A DNA stretch of 64,000 nucleotides from Adiantum capillus-veneris (taxonomy: Eukaryota; Streptophyta; Polypodiopsida; Polypodiales; Pteridaceae), in NCBI GenBank assembly GCA_014529385.2, contig CM043945.1:145375741-145439740 (forward strand). The letters run 5' to 3'. The position numbers were made by a program, and so were the translations under genes. The notes under the pieces are model-generated. The model had not been told where the DNA came from and made no database searches. It saw only the letters and a list, made by a program, of their open reading frames with translations. Of this stretch, positions 10,878 to 44,494 are shown in pieces (positions within the stretch are counted from its first letter, which is position 1; every line of letters begins with the position of its first letter).

Positions 10878-13800
10878 ATGATCTATGAGACCAACTCACG
10901 CTTGCGAATAAGCTTTTGGAATTGTAACGGGTATCCATGGAATGCGGGGATTGGCATTGATGAGCTTACCAATGACTGCGATGTGATACTTCTTGTCAAA
11001 ACATGGGAGCATGATGCGCAACGAATTCTTGGATTTGACAAATACGATGTGCATTCTTTGATGTGGACCAAAAATACAAAGCAACGAAGAGGCCAAGGAG
11101 GCGTAGCATATATGACCAAAAAGGGTTTGAAAGATGTTTCCATTGTCAAACAAGATAAGTATAAACGCTACTTATGGCTGAAAATCAGCCCACCAAATAG
11201 TCAAGTCATGTTTGTGGTTGGTTGCTACATTTTCTCACTATGACTCCAACTTTTATGCTCGCTTGGATATAGATAGAGATCAGCCTTTTGTTCAACTAGA
11301 GAAAGACATTGCTCATTACAAGGACCATGGTGAAGTCATTGTCTTTGGAGACATGAATGCTCGCACAAATACGTTACAACACGACACACAACAAGTCAAC
11401 ATGCCGCATGTCTTAAGAAGAATGCATGATTCATACATGTATAATCGATGTTCTAATGATGCAAAAGAACTGGATCACTATGGAAAGTCACTTCTACATA
11501 TGTGCAATAGTACCGGAATGCTCATTGCAAATGGTGTATCTCTATGGCAAGGTACCAATGACTTTACATGTAGAAAGCACAATGGGTGATAGTGTGATTG
11601 ATTATATGTTGTTCTCGGAAGCCACTTTAGAATGCATACAAAGATTTACACTTGGTGAATGGAATCCGGAATCGGATCATAGGATGTTATGTATTAACCT
11701 CAAGTGTGGTAAACGGCCCGAGCATGTAGCCTCCAATCATGATGTGAATCATTTGTACCTACGTCTAGACTTCAAACGAGCACTTATATATGCTGATATG
11801 GTGGACCAAATGCTAAGCATGATAGAGAATCAAGAGATCCCAACATCAGAATGCAAGTAGAAATTTTTCAAAGAAGTAATTTGCTCTTGTGCGAAGGAAT
11901 GTTTTCGGTAAAACACATGTCTTGCAAAAGGTCTAAGAAGGGTAGCACCAAGAAGAAATGGTTTGACATGGAATGTAGTCAAGCCCGAAAACACTTGCTA
12001 AGATTGGACGCAAGCAAAGACAAGGAAATTTACTTGGAATGTTCACACACATACAAAGCACTTGTTCAAAAAGAAGAGGAGAAGGTGGGAAGTCAAAAAA
12101 CAACTTCTTTTAGCGCAAAAAAAATCACATGCATGTGGCAAGTTTTGGCAAAATCTAAAAGGCAAAAGCATTGAGAGCTTTGGTGACTTGACTCTTGAGG
12201 ATATGTATATGCATTGCAAGAACCTCTATGAGCAACCCAATGTTGATAAGATGGAGTGTTTTAGCTCCCTTCCATTTATGTCTCCCTTCTTTACCATTGA
12301 AGATGTATGCCGCGCGCTTGAGAAACTTGCTACTCGCAAGGCAGGGGACCTTCAAGGTGTCAAGGCTGAAATGATTAAATGGACAAGAAAGAAAACATGA
12401 TATTGGATATGCGATATGTTCAACCTTGCACTTCAGCATGGCATGCCTCATGATTGGAGTGAAAATTGGATCAAACATTTGCACAAAGGAGGAGATGTAA
12501 ACAATGGGAACAACTATCGCACTATAATGGTTGGTTCTTTGATGGCAAAGTTATTTGGATGTATCGTGGAGATGAAGATAAGTGAATGGGCTGAAAAGAA
12601 TGGCAAACGCGTGCTTGGCCAAGCCGGTTTTCAAAAGCATCATAGCACTATTGATCACCTTGTCACTCTTCGAGTTCTTATAGAAGCGTCTCGATTGACA
12701 GGAAAAAAGTTGTATTGTTGCTTTGTGGATTTCAAGAAAGCTTTTGACATGGTACCACGAGAAAATCTTTGGAGACGTATGCAAAGCCTTCAAGTGCTGA
12801 GAGAATTTATGCATGCAGTCTTTTGCATCTACCAAAAAGTACTATGTCGACTACGTATGGGAGATGGAATTTCATAATTTTTTGCAAGCACCATTGGTGT
12901 CAAACAAGGATGCCCACTTTCCCCAAACCTCTTTGGGCTACTCATTGATGAATTGGAATGCATGATTCTTGATTTTATACAGCAAGAAGGCATAGAAGAG
13001 GTTAAGATCGGAAATGCGTTGATCATGCTTTTGCTTTATGCCGATGATGTAGTGCTCTTGGCACATACCTTAGAAGATGCACAAAAGCTTATGAGTGTCT
13101 TGGAACGCTTTTGCCTACATAGAAGACTGACCGTGAATGGATCCAAAACCAAGGTTATGCTTGTAAAGACCCTCAATGATGAAAATCCATGCATTGTATA
13201 CAACAATGAGCAACTTGAAGTGGTAGATCACTTCAAGTACCTTAGCCTTGAGGTTCCATCCAATCATAAATGGAAGGATTGTGCAATGCGTCGCTTGGAA
13301 GCCGAAAAGAGGGCTTATATGCATTTGAGAACATGTCCAATGTTGGAGAGATCAAGTGTTGGGCTCTCAAAAAGTACCTCTTTGACACATTGGTGACACC
13401 GGTGCTTCTTTATGGAGTGAAGGTGTGGGGTGGAAGCATCGGGACGTCTACTTGGAAAGAGTTTGAGAATGTCCAAAAGTGTTTTCTCACCAACTTTCTC
13501 CAAGTCAAGACACAAACACCCTACATGCTTTTACTTCTTGAGTCCGGACCACTTCCCATTGAGGTCTTGGACATGCAAAGGGTTGTGGAGTACATGCTTA
13601 AGACACAATGTAGCCCTTTGTATCGACTTCCTAGAATTGCATATGAAGCAAGTCAAAAGGTCCAAAAGACATGCAAGAGAAAAATACTAAGTTCGGGGTG
13701 GATGCTTGACATCAAGAAATAGTTTGGAAGATGGGATGCATGTCACTTGGTCAAGGATGCATCGATTCACTCCCAAGTTAATGAGGCCTTCTTACAACAC

Positions 13801-14173
13801 CAATGTATCACGGCTTGGGAGAAATTCGGAGGTTCTCGCTTCAACCATTACACCACACACATTGCCCCAAACTACAAATCTTTCTTCTTTTCTAAATGAG
13901 ATAATCGATTCCTACATCCTTGAGCCTATCCTGTTGAGTGAGATCTGCACCATTGCATCCATTCGTCTTAGCTCCCATTCTCTACGCTGCAAGACAGGAC
14001 GTTGGGGAACTGGCGAGGAGTCTCATCGACTTTGTACCTTATGCCCTCGTCAAGTGCGAGAGAGTGAGTACCACACACTACTTGAGTGCTCATCTTTTCA
14101 CCACAATAGGTTCAATTTTCCCCATATATTCAGCCATGAGCTCTCCCTACATACCTTCCTCTCCCAACCATGA
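10878..14173 (+). pseudogene. LINE ORF2: endonuclease, reverse transcriptase, C-terminal zinc-like motif; frameshifted
   Basis: Starts at ATG 10878, just after ORF1. Endonuclease: SFWNCNG at about 10910, TWEHD, KQRRGQGG, VFGDMNART near 11341, and ESDHRMLCI near 11675. Reverse transcriptase: LATRKAGDLQGVKAEMIKW near 12325, NYRTIMVGSL, GQAGFQKHHSTIDHL, CFVDFKKAFDMVP near 12720, GVKQGCPLSP at about 12896-12925, and the catalytic YADDVVLL at 13037. The C-terminus (about 13990-14100) has LCTLCPRQV...SEYHTLLECSSF, a Cys/His cluster common near the end of non-LTR polymerases. The reading frame shifts at least six times, so no complete protein is possible. Confidence 0.85.
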
Positions 14174-14304
14174 TGTGGATTCTCTATTGTGATGCTCATT
14201 TCAGCCATTTTGAGCATCAAGAGTCACTTATGACCTCCACTCACACCACGTGACATGTTCATTTGGTCCCATAGGTCATATTTAACCTCCGAGGACGATA
14301 ATAG

Positions 14305-14306
<2 letters not shown>

Positions 14307-14360
<54 letters not shown>
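14307..14360. repeat. (CT)n tract at LINE C / LINE D junction
   Basis: This uninterrupted CT dinucleotide run is the 3' tail of LINE copy C. The next base starts a 5'-truncated LINE copy D. Confidence 0.95.
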
Positions 14361-14364
<4 letters not shown>

Positions 14365-14645
14365 ATTGACTTTATGGGCATGGAAAGGGTTGTGGAATAC
14401 ATGATAAAGATGCATCAAAACCCCTCACATCAAATTCCTACAATTGAATGGGAAGCAAGCAAAAAAGTTCAAAAGACGTATAAAAGCAAGATCTTGAGCA
14501 CGGTTGGATGCAAGATATAAAGAAGTGGTTTGGAAGATGGGATACATTAGACTTGCTACATGATGTCTCAATAGACTCCCAAGTGAATGAAGCTTTTCTA
14601 CAACGCCAATGTATTACGGCTTGGGAGGAACTTGGTGGGTCACGT
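14361..14645 (+). mobile_element. LINE copy D, 5'-truncated, first part
   Basis: Begins at tccaattgactttatgggca directly after the CT tract, inside the C-terminal ORF2 region. It matches LINE copy A in reverse complement (about 1660-1380), including gcatggaaagggttgtgga. It stops at ggtgggtcacgt, where the LTR element 14646-20556 is inserted, and resumes at 20557. Confidence 0.8.
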
Positions 14646-16444
14646 TGTCGTGCTGCTTTGCGGGCACCGAGTGAAATACAAGGATCTCCTTGCATTTTCA
14701 AGGTTTTTCTAAACTAATGATTTAGATCAGATTCTGCTATGACATCGGGAGATGATTGGAATGTATGCTAATTGTGGTTTGAGGCAATCAAATGAGGTTG
14801 CTACCTGCAGATCGAGAAGCAGCGATAATTGTCCAAAAGTGGTCTCATAGGCCAATATTGTGGTGCTTGAAGTGATTTACAAGCTGGTCTGGACGGCTCA
14901 TCAAACAGAGCCCCGCTAAGAAAGTTATTACAGCTTAAAGCTGGAAGTGGTTGTAGATCTGAGACGGATAGGGCAAATGGGGACAGATGGTCAAAGGCGG
15001 TGAAGTGACAGATGCATAGGGCTTGAATTATGGAGCCTGTTGGTCTTCTCAGATTCACAATCGGAGTCTCAAATTCCAACTTACAGAGCTATGAAGTTTT
15101 GATAGGGGCCGATTTTAAGCCGGTTTGATCACTTTGGAAATTGTGTGATTTGATGTTTTTTGGGCCTCAGCAATGATCTAGAAGGTAGTACGTGTCATGT
15201 GAACTTGGCAGGAAGTGACAACTTGTGAATCGGATTCCCGATGGCCAAGATAGGGCAGATCAAAGGTGTGAGCCGATGCCGGGCAGATGAGTGTAGGTGA
15301 TTTTTCATTTTCCAAACGCGTAGTTTGAGGCCAAGGAATGGACTAACAAGTTCAAAGACGGGGAGGAAGACTTTTGGCCGGACTTGATGGCTTGAGTATC
15401 GGGTAACGGGGCAGGAAATGGGAGCATTAGGAATATGGGAGAAAAGAAGTCATTCTTTTTTAATGCTTTGAGGGAGTTTTTTTGTGGATTTGGGTCTTGG
15501 GAGCTTGAAGCTGTCCGGCTTGTCCCGCGGCCTGTGGTCTCCCCCTAGTTTTTTGAAGGGTAGGGAAGAAAGCCCCCCCCACACAGACACACACACACTA
15601 GCAAGGTCGAGGGAGCGCTCATGTGAAAGGAGGTGTGAGCGAGGGAGAGAGCATTCCAAAGTGAGTTGGGAAAGCTCATATGACTAGACAAAGCGGGTGT
15701 GAAGGGGTCAAAAATGGAAATTCAAACGCCATTCAAGGCCAGCCAAAGGTGGTTAAGTCCTAAGCTACACCATTCAAAGGTGAGTTCGATTAAGGAGGGT
15801 GTCCAAGAAGAGAGAGAAAGAGTCGCAAAGAAGAGAACAGACGAAGCTAGAGCATGCAAAAGGATCCAAAATTTCCAAAATTGGAGTGCTTGTAAAACTC
15901 TTGAAAGTGAAGTTTCTAAAAATGAGCAGAGCTTCCCTATAAAGGCCATTTTTGTATCATTTTAGGGACCTTTTTGGTGTTTTCTTTTGGGGATTGGGAG
16001 GGGCTTTTGGAAAATCGACGGTAGGGAACCAATTGGGATCAAGGAAAATTGGGAAGAGCGTCAAGAGCACAATAGAACTGGGTGGCGGTGCTACTTGGGG
16101 AAGTTTTCTAATTTGAGGGTTGCAATTCGAAGGGCATACCGAAGCGGGCGTATGCAACGGAATTATAAAAGAGCAATCAAAAATCTTAAGTTGTATCTGC
16201 TGTCAGTTGACAGCATCTCTTGAGTCTCGAATCTCTGTTTCTTATTGTCATATCAATTACTAGCGTTCTTATTTGCAATCTTCTCTCTCTCAAACTCTCT
16301 TTAATCATCAATATTATGTGTATTAATCCCTATTTAAGTGTATCTGCACTCGTTTAGCCTAGTTTGAGAATAAATTAAGATCCTGTCTACAGCCAGAGGC
16401 CCGATGCTTTCCCGATCGACGTTGGAGAACCGCGCACTCCGACA
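14646..16444 (+). repeat. 5' LTR of the non-autonomous element
   Basis: Aligns along its length with 18411-20556. It begins tgtcgtgctgctttgcgggc and ends cgcactccgaca. A TATA-like ctataaagg at about 15937-15945 is kept in both LTRs; ttataaaag at 16164 is changed in the other copy. Confidence 0.85.
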
Positions 16445-16445
16445 A

Positions 16446-16461
16446 TTTGGTGAACCCGACG
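16446..16461 (+). promoter_or_regulatory. Candidate primer binding site
   Basis: tttggtgaacccgacg starts two bases after the 5' LTR. It has the position of a tRNA primer site but is not the common iMet form (TGGTATCAGAGC). I did not assign the tRNA. Confidence 0.45.
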
Positions 16462-16789
16462 CAAAATTGACCGAGGTAGACAGAGCCAGCCATGGTGACA
16501 AACTAAGAAGAAAGAGATGCAGCAAACCATAGGGCTAATGGATGCTATTTTGCAGCAATAGTATTCAAATTAAGTGCAATTTATGAACCAGAATTTGCGT
16601 ACCGGTTTGAAAATCGAGAACTGGGAATTGCAGCAGTCTGCAAAAGGTGAACTAGGTTGATTTCAAGAGCATAGCAACCCACCTAGAAATTTTGCAAGTA
16701 TCAAAGTCGGCAATAGCAAAAAGGAAATTTAATGAGGAAGAAAGCTAGAAGCGGGAGATGGTGGAGCAATTGGCACTTGAAAATGCCAA

Positions 16790-18160
16790 ATGCTCAGTTC
16801 TGATGGCTATGATCCCGCAGGTTACTTGCAGCGCTATGAAGAGGAACTAGAGCTTCATGGGGTGCCAAAAGTAAACCGGATTCTAAAGTTTGACAAGTTT
16901 GTGATTCCATACTTTATTGAGCACGTCCACGAGCTTCAACAACAAAATCTGTATAGCTGGAGCAAGTTTAAAGTTGTTGTCATCCGTGAACGATGTGATC
17001 CACGCATGTACGAAGATGATGGGGATTGTGGTAACGTGCCTACTTATATTGAGGCTTGCAATCAGATTCAGGCTAAGCTTGAAGCTGCTATCAATGAGTG
17101 CTTGCTTGAGGATGGAAGGCTATTACAGGATAAAGATGATGAAGAAGTTGTTCGGGAAGTCTATGTAAAGTTGGGGATTGTAGATTTCATGATGAAGGTT
17201 GAAGTTGAAGACTTACAGGTTCAAGAAAGGCATCATGATTGACAGGGTGTGGATGTGTATGAGCATCTACAGGGTTTGGATACACTAGATTTTGAGGTCC
17301 TGAATGTGCAAGAGAATGTGCTTGAAGATCTACGAGGTGATGATTTAGAGGGGGTGCATACTCCTTCTTTATCAAGCTTTGGTGATGCAAAGGTCACAAT
17401 GTGGCAGATTGATCCTCAATTTGATGGTGCAATGCAGGATCAAGTGCAATCTCTTGGTGTTGCCTATGATTGGAATCATTGTGCTGATCATATGGATACG
17501 GCGGTGGATGCTATTTTCCATACTCATGCTGAGCTTTGTGCTACAGAAGTTCAGAGATACTTGGATGAGGAAGAGAAAATTCAAGATCAGTCTATAGTAG
17601 GTATGGCTAGTATTGTGCATGCCATATGTGAAAAGCCTAGTTTGTTGCCTGAGAGTATACACATGATAGAGAATTCTTCTGAAGCGGTGGACCCATAGCT
17701 TATGTGTTTATTGGACGAAGCTTTGGAAGGATTCTAAGTTATGGATGCTAAGGGTACTTAACAATTTAATTTCGTGCAAAAGCAAGTTTATCCAGATGTA
17801 GCTGATGAGGACCTTATGCAATTGTTGGATGAGGTTCTACTAGATTTTGAGTATGTACCAAAAAGGGAAACTTTTCTTGATGATTCTCGGGGACCACATG
17901 AAGAGAGTTTTTCCAGGGCATTCACGGACTTAACTGAGCAGGACCAAAATTTTACTTCCCGAGGGGATGAAGCTGCATTACCAATGCTCCTACCCGTAAA
18001 TGATGATCAACAATTGGCAAAACAGGTCGCACAAGGGATATGGCAGTATCTAATGATACCTAATGCTATATGGGATCTTATGTTACCCTATGATGTAGGG
18101 GATTTTCTGCTAACTTTGATCCAAGAGGAGAGGGTTATATGCATGGTCCAAGGCAATTGA
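16790..18160 (+). pseudogene. Gag-like protein of the non-autonomous element, broken
   Basis: Three plus-strand frames cover the interior: 16790-17242, 17249-17698 and 17774-18160. The first reads DGYDPAGYLQRYEEEL, then HGVPKVNRILKFDKFV and SWSKFKVVVIRE. This resembles the gag-like N-terminal domain of some gypsy elements in which a substrate-range helix YLxxYExxL is followed by a hydrophobic segment and W..FK. The later pieces are strongly acidic (YLDEEEKIQDQS, DLMQLLDEVLLDFE) and match nothing I recognise. Stops at 17240 and 17696 separate the pieces. No zinc knuckle and no pol motif were found. The assignment to gag rests on the first piece and position only. Confidence 0.5.
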
Positions 18161-18391
18161 TGGATATGCTTTTTGATCCGGGTAGGGTTCATTATGGTTT
18201 AAGGGTCAATTCCTACTTATGTTCTACTATTGGAAAATTCTTATGTTTCCTTTATGATCCTAGAGGAGGGTACATTCTAATATGAAAGTTGATACTTTTT
18301 TCAAAGCATGCACACAATGGGAAAGTGGTTGTGTGTTTACAAGTTTTTGCTTCATAGTTTAAATGAAGATTGGCACATACCGGGGGATGTG

Positions 18392-18410
18392 CAGGGTTAG
18401 AGGGGGTGGA
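18392..18410 (+). promoter_or_regulatory. Polypurine tract
   Basis: cagggttagagggggtgga lies immediately before the 3' LTR start and is purine-rich, as expected for the plus-strand primer. Confidence 0.6.
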
Positions 18411-20556
18411 TGTCGTGCCGCTTTGCGGGCACGGGGTGAAAGATGGGCACAGGAAGAAGAGGATCTGCTTGCATTTTCAAGGTTTTGCTAAACTGATGAT
18501 TTAGTTCAAATTTTGCTATGACATCGAGAGATGATTGGAATGTATGCTAATTGTGATTTGAGGCCATCAAATAAGGTTGTTGCCTGCAGACCGAGAAACA
18601 ATGATGATTGTCAAAAAGTGGTCTCATAGGCCAATATTGTGGTGCTTGAAGTGATTTACAAGCTGGTCCAAACGGCTCATCAAACGGAGCCCCGGTGAGA
18701 AAGTTATTGCAGTTTAAAGCTACAAGTGGTTGCAGATCTGAGATGGATAGGGCAAATGGGGACAGATGGTCAAAAGCGGTTTGAAGTGATAGATGCATAG
18801 GGATTAAATTATGGAGCATGTCGGTCTTTTCAGATCAACAATCGGAGTCTCAGAGGCCAACTTACAAAGCTATGAAGTTTTGAGAGGGACCGGTTTTGAG
18901 CCGGTTTGATCACTTTGGAAATTGTGTCATCTAATGTTTTTTGGGCCTCGGTAGTGATCTAGAAGGTAGTACGTGTCATGTGAAGTTGGCAGGAAGTGAC
19001 AGCTTGTGAATCAGATTCCCGATGGCCAAGATAGGGCAGGTCCAAGGTGTGAGCCGATGCCGTGCAGATGGGTGCATGTGATTTTTCCCATTTTCCAAAT
19101 GCGTAGTTTGAGGCCAAGGTAAGACCGGGCTATGGCATGGACTAGCAAGTTCAAAACAAGAAGGAGGACTTTTGGGCAGACTTGATGGCTTGAATATCGG
19201 GTAACGGGGTAGGAAATGGGAGCATTAGGAATATGGGAGAAAAGAAGTCATTTTTTTGGACGCTTTAAGGGAGGTTTTTTCTAGATTGGGGCCTTGGGAG
19301 CTTGAAGCTGTCCGGATGTGCCACATGGCATCAAAAATCCTATATGCAATGCCTTAAGGTCCGAGTATGGAGTATATATCCTATATCGTGCAACACATTG
19401 TGTATCGAAGGTTGAAAGAGCTCTCTCTTCAACGTGAGACAATGGCGTGGGCTAGTGGTGGCAATTCGAGCGCTGCTCATGGCCTTTCTTGGCGGTCGAT
19501 AGGCGGAATTGTAGGCCATTTTGCAGATGAGGGGCAACAGCGCCAGTAGTGGACGGAGTCCTACGATGGCAATAGCCACGTTGGCGTTCTCTACAGAATG
19601 ATGACGTGATGGCCCTAAGGGGCTTGTCCTGCGGCAGTTTTTTGAAGGGTAGGGAAGCAAGCCCCCCCCCCCCCCCCTCCCCCAATAGCGAGGTCGCTAG
19701 TGCTCGTGGTGAGGGAGCGGGAGCGCTCATGTGAGAAGAGGTGTGAGCTAGGGAGAGAGCACTCCAAAGTGAGTTGGGACAGCTCATATGACCGGACAAA
19801 GCGGGCATCGAAGGGGGTCCAAAATGGCAATTTCAAATGCCATTCAAGGCGGCCAAAGGTGGTCAAGTCCTAAGTTACACCAGTCAAAGGTGAGTTCGAT
19901 CAAGGAGGGTGTCCAAGAAGGGAGGAAAAGAGTCACAAAGAAGAGAACAGACGAAGCTAGAGCATGCAAAAGGATCCAAAATTTCCAAAATTGGAGTGCT
20001 TGTGAAACTCTTGAAAGTGAAGTTTCTAAAAATGAGCAGAGCTTCCCTATAAAGGCCATTTTTGTATCATTTTAGGGACCTTTTTGGCGTTTTTTTTTTG
20101 GGGATTGGGAGGAGCTTTTGGAAAATCGATGGCAGAGAACCAACTGGAATCAAGGAAAATCGGGAAGAGCGTCAAGAGCACAATAGAACTGGATGGCGTG
20201 CTACTTGGGGAAGTTTTTTGATTCGAGGGTTGCAATTCGTAGGGCATACCGAAGCGGGCATATGCAACGGAATTGTAAAAGAGCAATAAAAACTCTTAAG
20301 TTGTATCTGCTGCCAGTTGACAGCATCTCTTGAGTCTTGAATCTATGTTTCTTATTGTCATATCAATTACTAGCATTCTTATTTGTAGTCTTCTCTCTCT
20401 CTCAAACTCTCTTTAATCATCAATATTACGTGTATTAAACCCTATTTGAGTCAATCTGCACTCGTTTAGCCTAGTTTGAGCGTCTGCTAAGCTCTTGTCT
20501 ACAACCAGAGGCCCAGTGCTTTCCCGATCGACCCTGGAGAACCGTGCACTCTGACA
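18411..20556 (+). repeat. 3' LTR of the non-autonomous element
   Basis: Starts tgtcgtgccgctttgcgggc and ends gtgcactctgaca. It is longer than the 5' LTR because of an inserted segment at about 19317-19620. It also has a C-run (cccccccc) near 19662 that differs in length from the other copy. Confidence 0.85.
19317..19620. mobile_element. About 304-bp insertion inside the 3' LTR
   Basis: The 5' LTR reads gtccgg|cttgtcccgcgg. In the 3' LTR the same place holds about 304 extra bases, from atgtgccacatggcatca to tgatggccctaagg, before cttgtcctgcgg resumes. The two ends are weakly similar when one is reverse-complemented (g.gcca....catca), so it might be a small inverted-repeat element, but the match is poor. 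It could equally be sequence deleted from the 5' LTR. Confidence 0.5.
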
Positions 20557-21029
20557 ACGCTTCATAGATTACACCACCTATATTGCCCCAACTACAAAAC
20601 TATGTTCTTTGCTGAAAGAGGAAACCATACTCACCCTTATATGCTTGAGCATATCCCTTGCCTATCCCCTTGTCAGCAATACCTAGTGTCACAGCCATTC
20701 GTCTTGGCTTCCACTCTCTTCGATGCGAGATAGGGCGTTGGGACAATGGAGAAGAGTCAAATCGATTGTGCACATTATGCTCACTACAAGTTTGAGAGCC
20801 TGAGTACTACACACTACTAGAGTGCTCAGCTTTTGGTCACATCTGCCGAACTTGATTTTTAGCCAACACTTAGACCTACACGCTTCCCTCTCCCAGCCAT
20901 AGTATGGACTCTGCATTGCGACTTCCATCACGACAATTTTGGAGCATTGAGAATCACTCATCAACCCCATACATACATCACATGTAACTTTGATCTCATA
21001 GGTCATATTTGACCTCCAAGGATGATACT

Positions 21030-21071
<42 letters not shown>
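20557..21071 (+). mobile_element. LINE copy D, 3' part with (CT)n tail
   Basis: Resumes at acgcttcatagattacacc, the continuation expected from LINE copy A. It runs through a C-terminal ORF2 remnant, then ctcataggtcatatttgacct and gatactaaaat(CT)n. The CT tail at about 21034-21071 ends where copy E begins. Confidence 0.8.
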
Positions 21072-21878
<807 letters not shown>

Positions 21879-22267
21879 CCTTATCGAACAAGTGAATCTG
21901 TTCAGAAGGTTTCCATAAATACTAATGCTTAGGTAGCAAATGCCTTATCGAACAAGTGAATCTGTTCAGAAGGTTTCCATAAATACTAATGCTTAGGTAG
22001 CAAATGCCTTATCGAACAAGTGAATCTGTTCAGAAGGTTTCCATAAATACTAATGCTTAGGTAGCAAATGCCTTATCAGCAATCCAAAAGCTCAGAAGAA
22101 TTAGACCGACTGATAACCTTGTTATATTTGACTAGTTCCGATATATAAGACGAGCTAAATACTAATGCTTAGGTAGCAGATGCCTTATCAGCAATCCAAA
22201 AGCTCATAAGAATTAGACCGACTGATAACCTTGTTATATTTGACTAGTTCCGATGTATAAGACGAGC
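21879..22267. repeat. Compound tandem repeat: 64-bp x3 then 112-bp x about 1.8
   Basis: Units starting ccttatcg occur at 21879, 21943 and 22007 (64-bp period). Units starting ccttatcagcaatcc occur at 22071 and 22183 (112-bp period). Both unit types share ctaatgcttaggtagca, so the longer unit evidently arose by replacing part of the shorter one. Confidence 0.9.
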
Positions 22268-22394
22268 TTCTGTGACTTTCACATTAAACTCTTAAAACCT
22301 GAGCTTTCAAGCAAACCCAGATTCCTTCATGCCCAAAAAACAGCGCAAACAAATTCACTGGTGGCTAGCAGCCACCAAATGCTACTTACTAGCC

Positions 22395-22480
22395 AACAGG
22401 ATCATAACCTAGTGGTTAAGGTGGATGTTAGGTTCAACACCTGGCAGTATCTTTCATATTGCCTCGAAAAAAAAAAAGGT
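22395..22480 (+). other. tRNA-like / SINE-like remnant
   Basis: cctagtggttaagg resembles an RNA polymerase III A box region and ggttcaacacc at 22431-22441 fits the B box consensus; an A-run follows near 22467. The boxes are far too close together for a tRNA, so this would be a deleted SINE at best. Confidence 0.25.
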
Positions 22481-23094
22481 GTGCCTCTACATACTATGGC
22501 ACTGCCTTTTGATGGGCACGCACATGAATAGAGAGAGAGAGGACTTCTTACTATTTCTTTCCACTCACATGGCAAGGTTTGATGCCCTTTTTACACGGGC
22601 CCAAAAAACCTCCACATCAACACTCACTTTCTCTCAAAAGGCAGTGCCAAAAAGCTATTTACTCCGCTCCATAATACAAGCGTTACAGAAATATAGACAG
22701 TCAAAACATTGAAGTTATCTCATGTGTAACAGAAGCACGAGTTTCTGAAAGACATCGCTGATGGAATTGCAAAATACATGCATGCCTATTTGCATAACAT
22801 TATAAAATTTGCATTCGCTCAAGAGTTGTAAATGAAACAATTTGGGCTTAATGGCTACTGTCATGGGAGAATGCTTGTTGTGTACATTTTATATTGCGAC
22901 CACACATGTACAATTTTTACAAAAGCCATAGAGGCTCTGAATCCTGTGGGCCATCACAATGGTAAAGAGCTGTTTGCATGGAGAAAACCCAATCACGAGT
23001 ATTATACATGTCACCTCTTCCCATTCCAATCAACTCAACTACCTAGTCTCCCTTGTCTGCACTGTTGTTGCCAGGATGTCAAAACAAGATCATT
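22481..23094. other. Downstream flank / 3' UTR of the host gene
   Basis: No second gene was seen. The part next to 23095 should hold the 3' UTR of the minus-strand gene. I could not identify a clear AATAAA on the minus strand; aatataaaat near 22885-22895 (minus strand) is a possible weak signal. Confidence 0.35.
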
Positions 23095-44350
<21,256 letters not shown>

Positions 44351-44379
44351 CGATCTTCCTTCTCTGCACAAACACACCT

Positions 44380-44381
<2 letters not shown>

Positions 44382-44412
<31 letters not shown>
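44382..44412 (-). promoter_or_regulatory. (CT)n tract in the host gene leader
   Basis: On the gene's strand a CT run ends about 31 bases before the ATG. CT-rich leaders are common in plant genes; the start of transcription cannot be seen. Confidence 0.5.
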
Positions 44413-44414
<2 letters not shown>

Positions 44415-44494
44415 TCCAAAAACAGCTTTCTGTGTAAAAACAGAGTATTTTGACGCGTTAAAAGGCCAATGTTGAGTCTCTCTCGACTAACTTA

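Larger units (their letters stand above)
9814..14360 (+). mobile_element. LINE copy C, near full length, TC-tailed
   Basis: This is the most complete LINE in the window: 5' UTR, ORF1 (9945-10871), ORF2 (10878 to about 14173), 3' UTR and a (CT)n tail (14307-14360). The 3' UTR carries gagcatcaagagtcac and ggtcccataggtcatattt, then cgaggacgataatagag and the CT tract; there is no poly(A). The exact 5' end is uncertain by about 50 bp because the 5' UTR merges with a gypsy protease relic. ORF1 has one stop codon and ORF2 several frameshifts, so the copy is dead. Copy D starts immediately after its CT tail. Confidence 0.85.
14646..20556 (+). mobile_element. Non-autonomous LTR retrotransposon with long LTRs, gag-like region and no pol
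   Basis: The ends are TGTCGTGC and CTGACA in both long terminal repeats. The 5' LTR is 1,799 bp, the 3' LTR 2,146 bp, and the internal part about 1,966 bp. The target is LINE copy D: acgct follows the 3' end, and acg-t (one base lost) precedes the 5' end, consistent with a 5-bp duplication. A primer-site-like sequence follows the 5' LTR and a purine-rich tract precedes the 3' LTR. The interior reads as a gag-like protein in three broken pieces, with no protease, reverse transcriptase or integrase. This fits LARD/TR-GAG-type elements, which depend on proteins supplied by others. Confidence 0.85.

Noticed and set aside
21879-22267. CRISPR-like array
   Set aside because: Repeats are contiguous with no unique spacers, and the DNA is a plant genome. 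The same applies to 63050-64000.
22395-22480. Possible tRNA gene
   Set aside because: The A-box-like and B-box-like sequences are only about 8 bases apart, and no cloverleaf can form.
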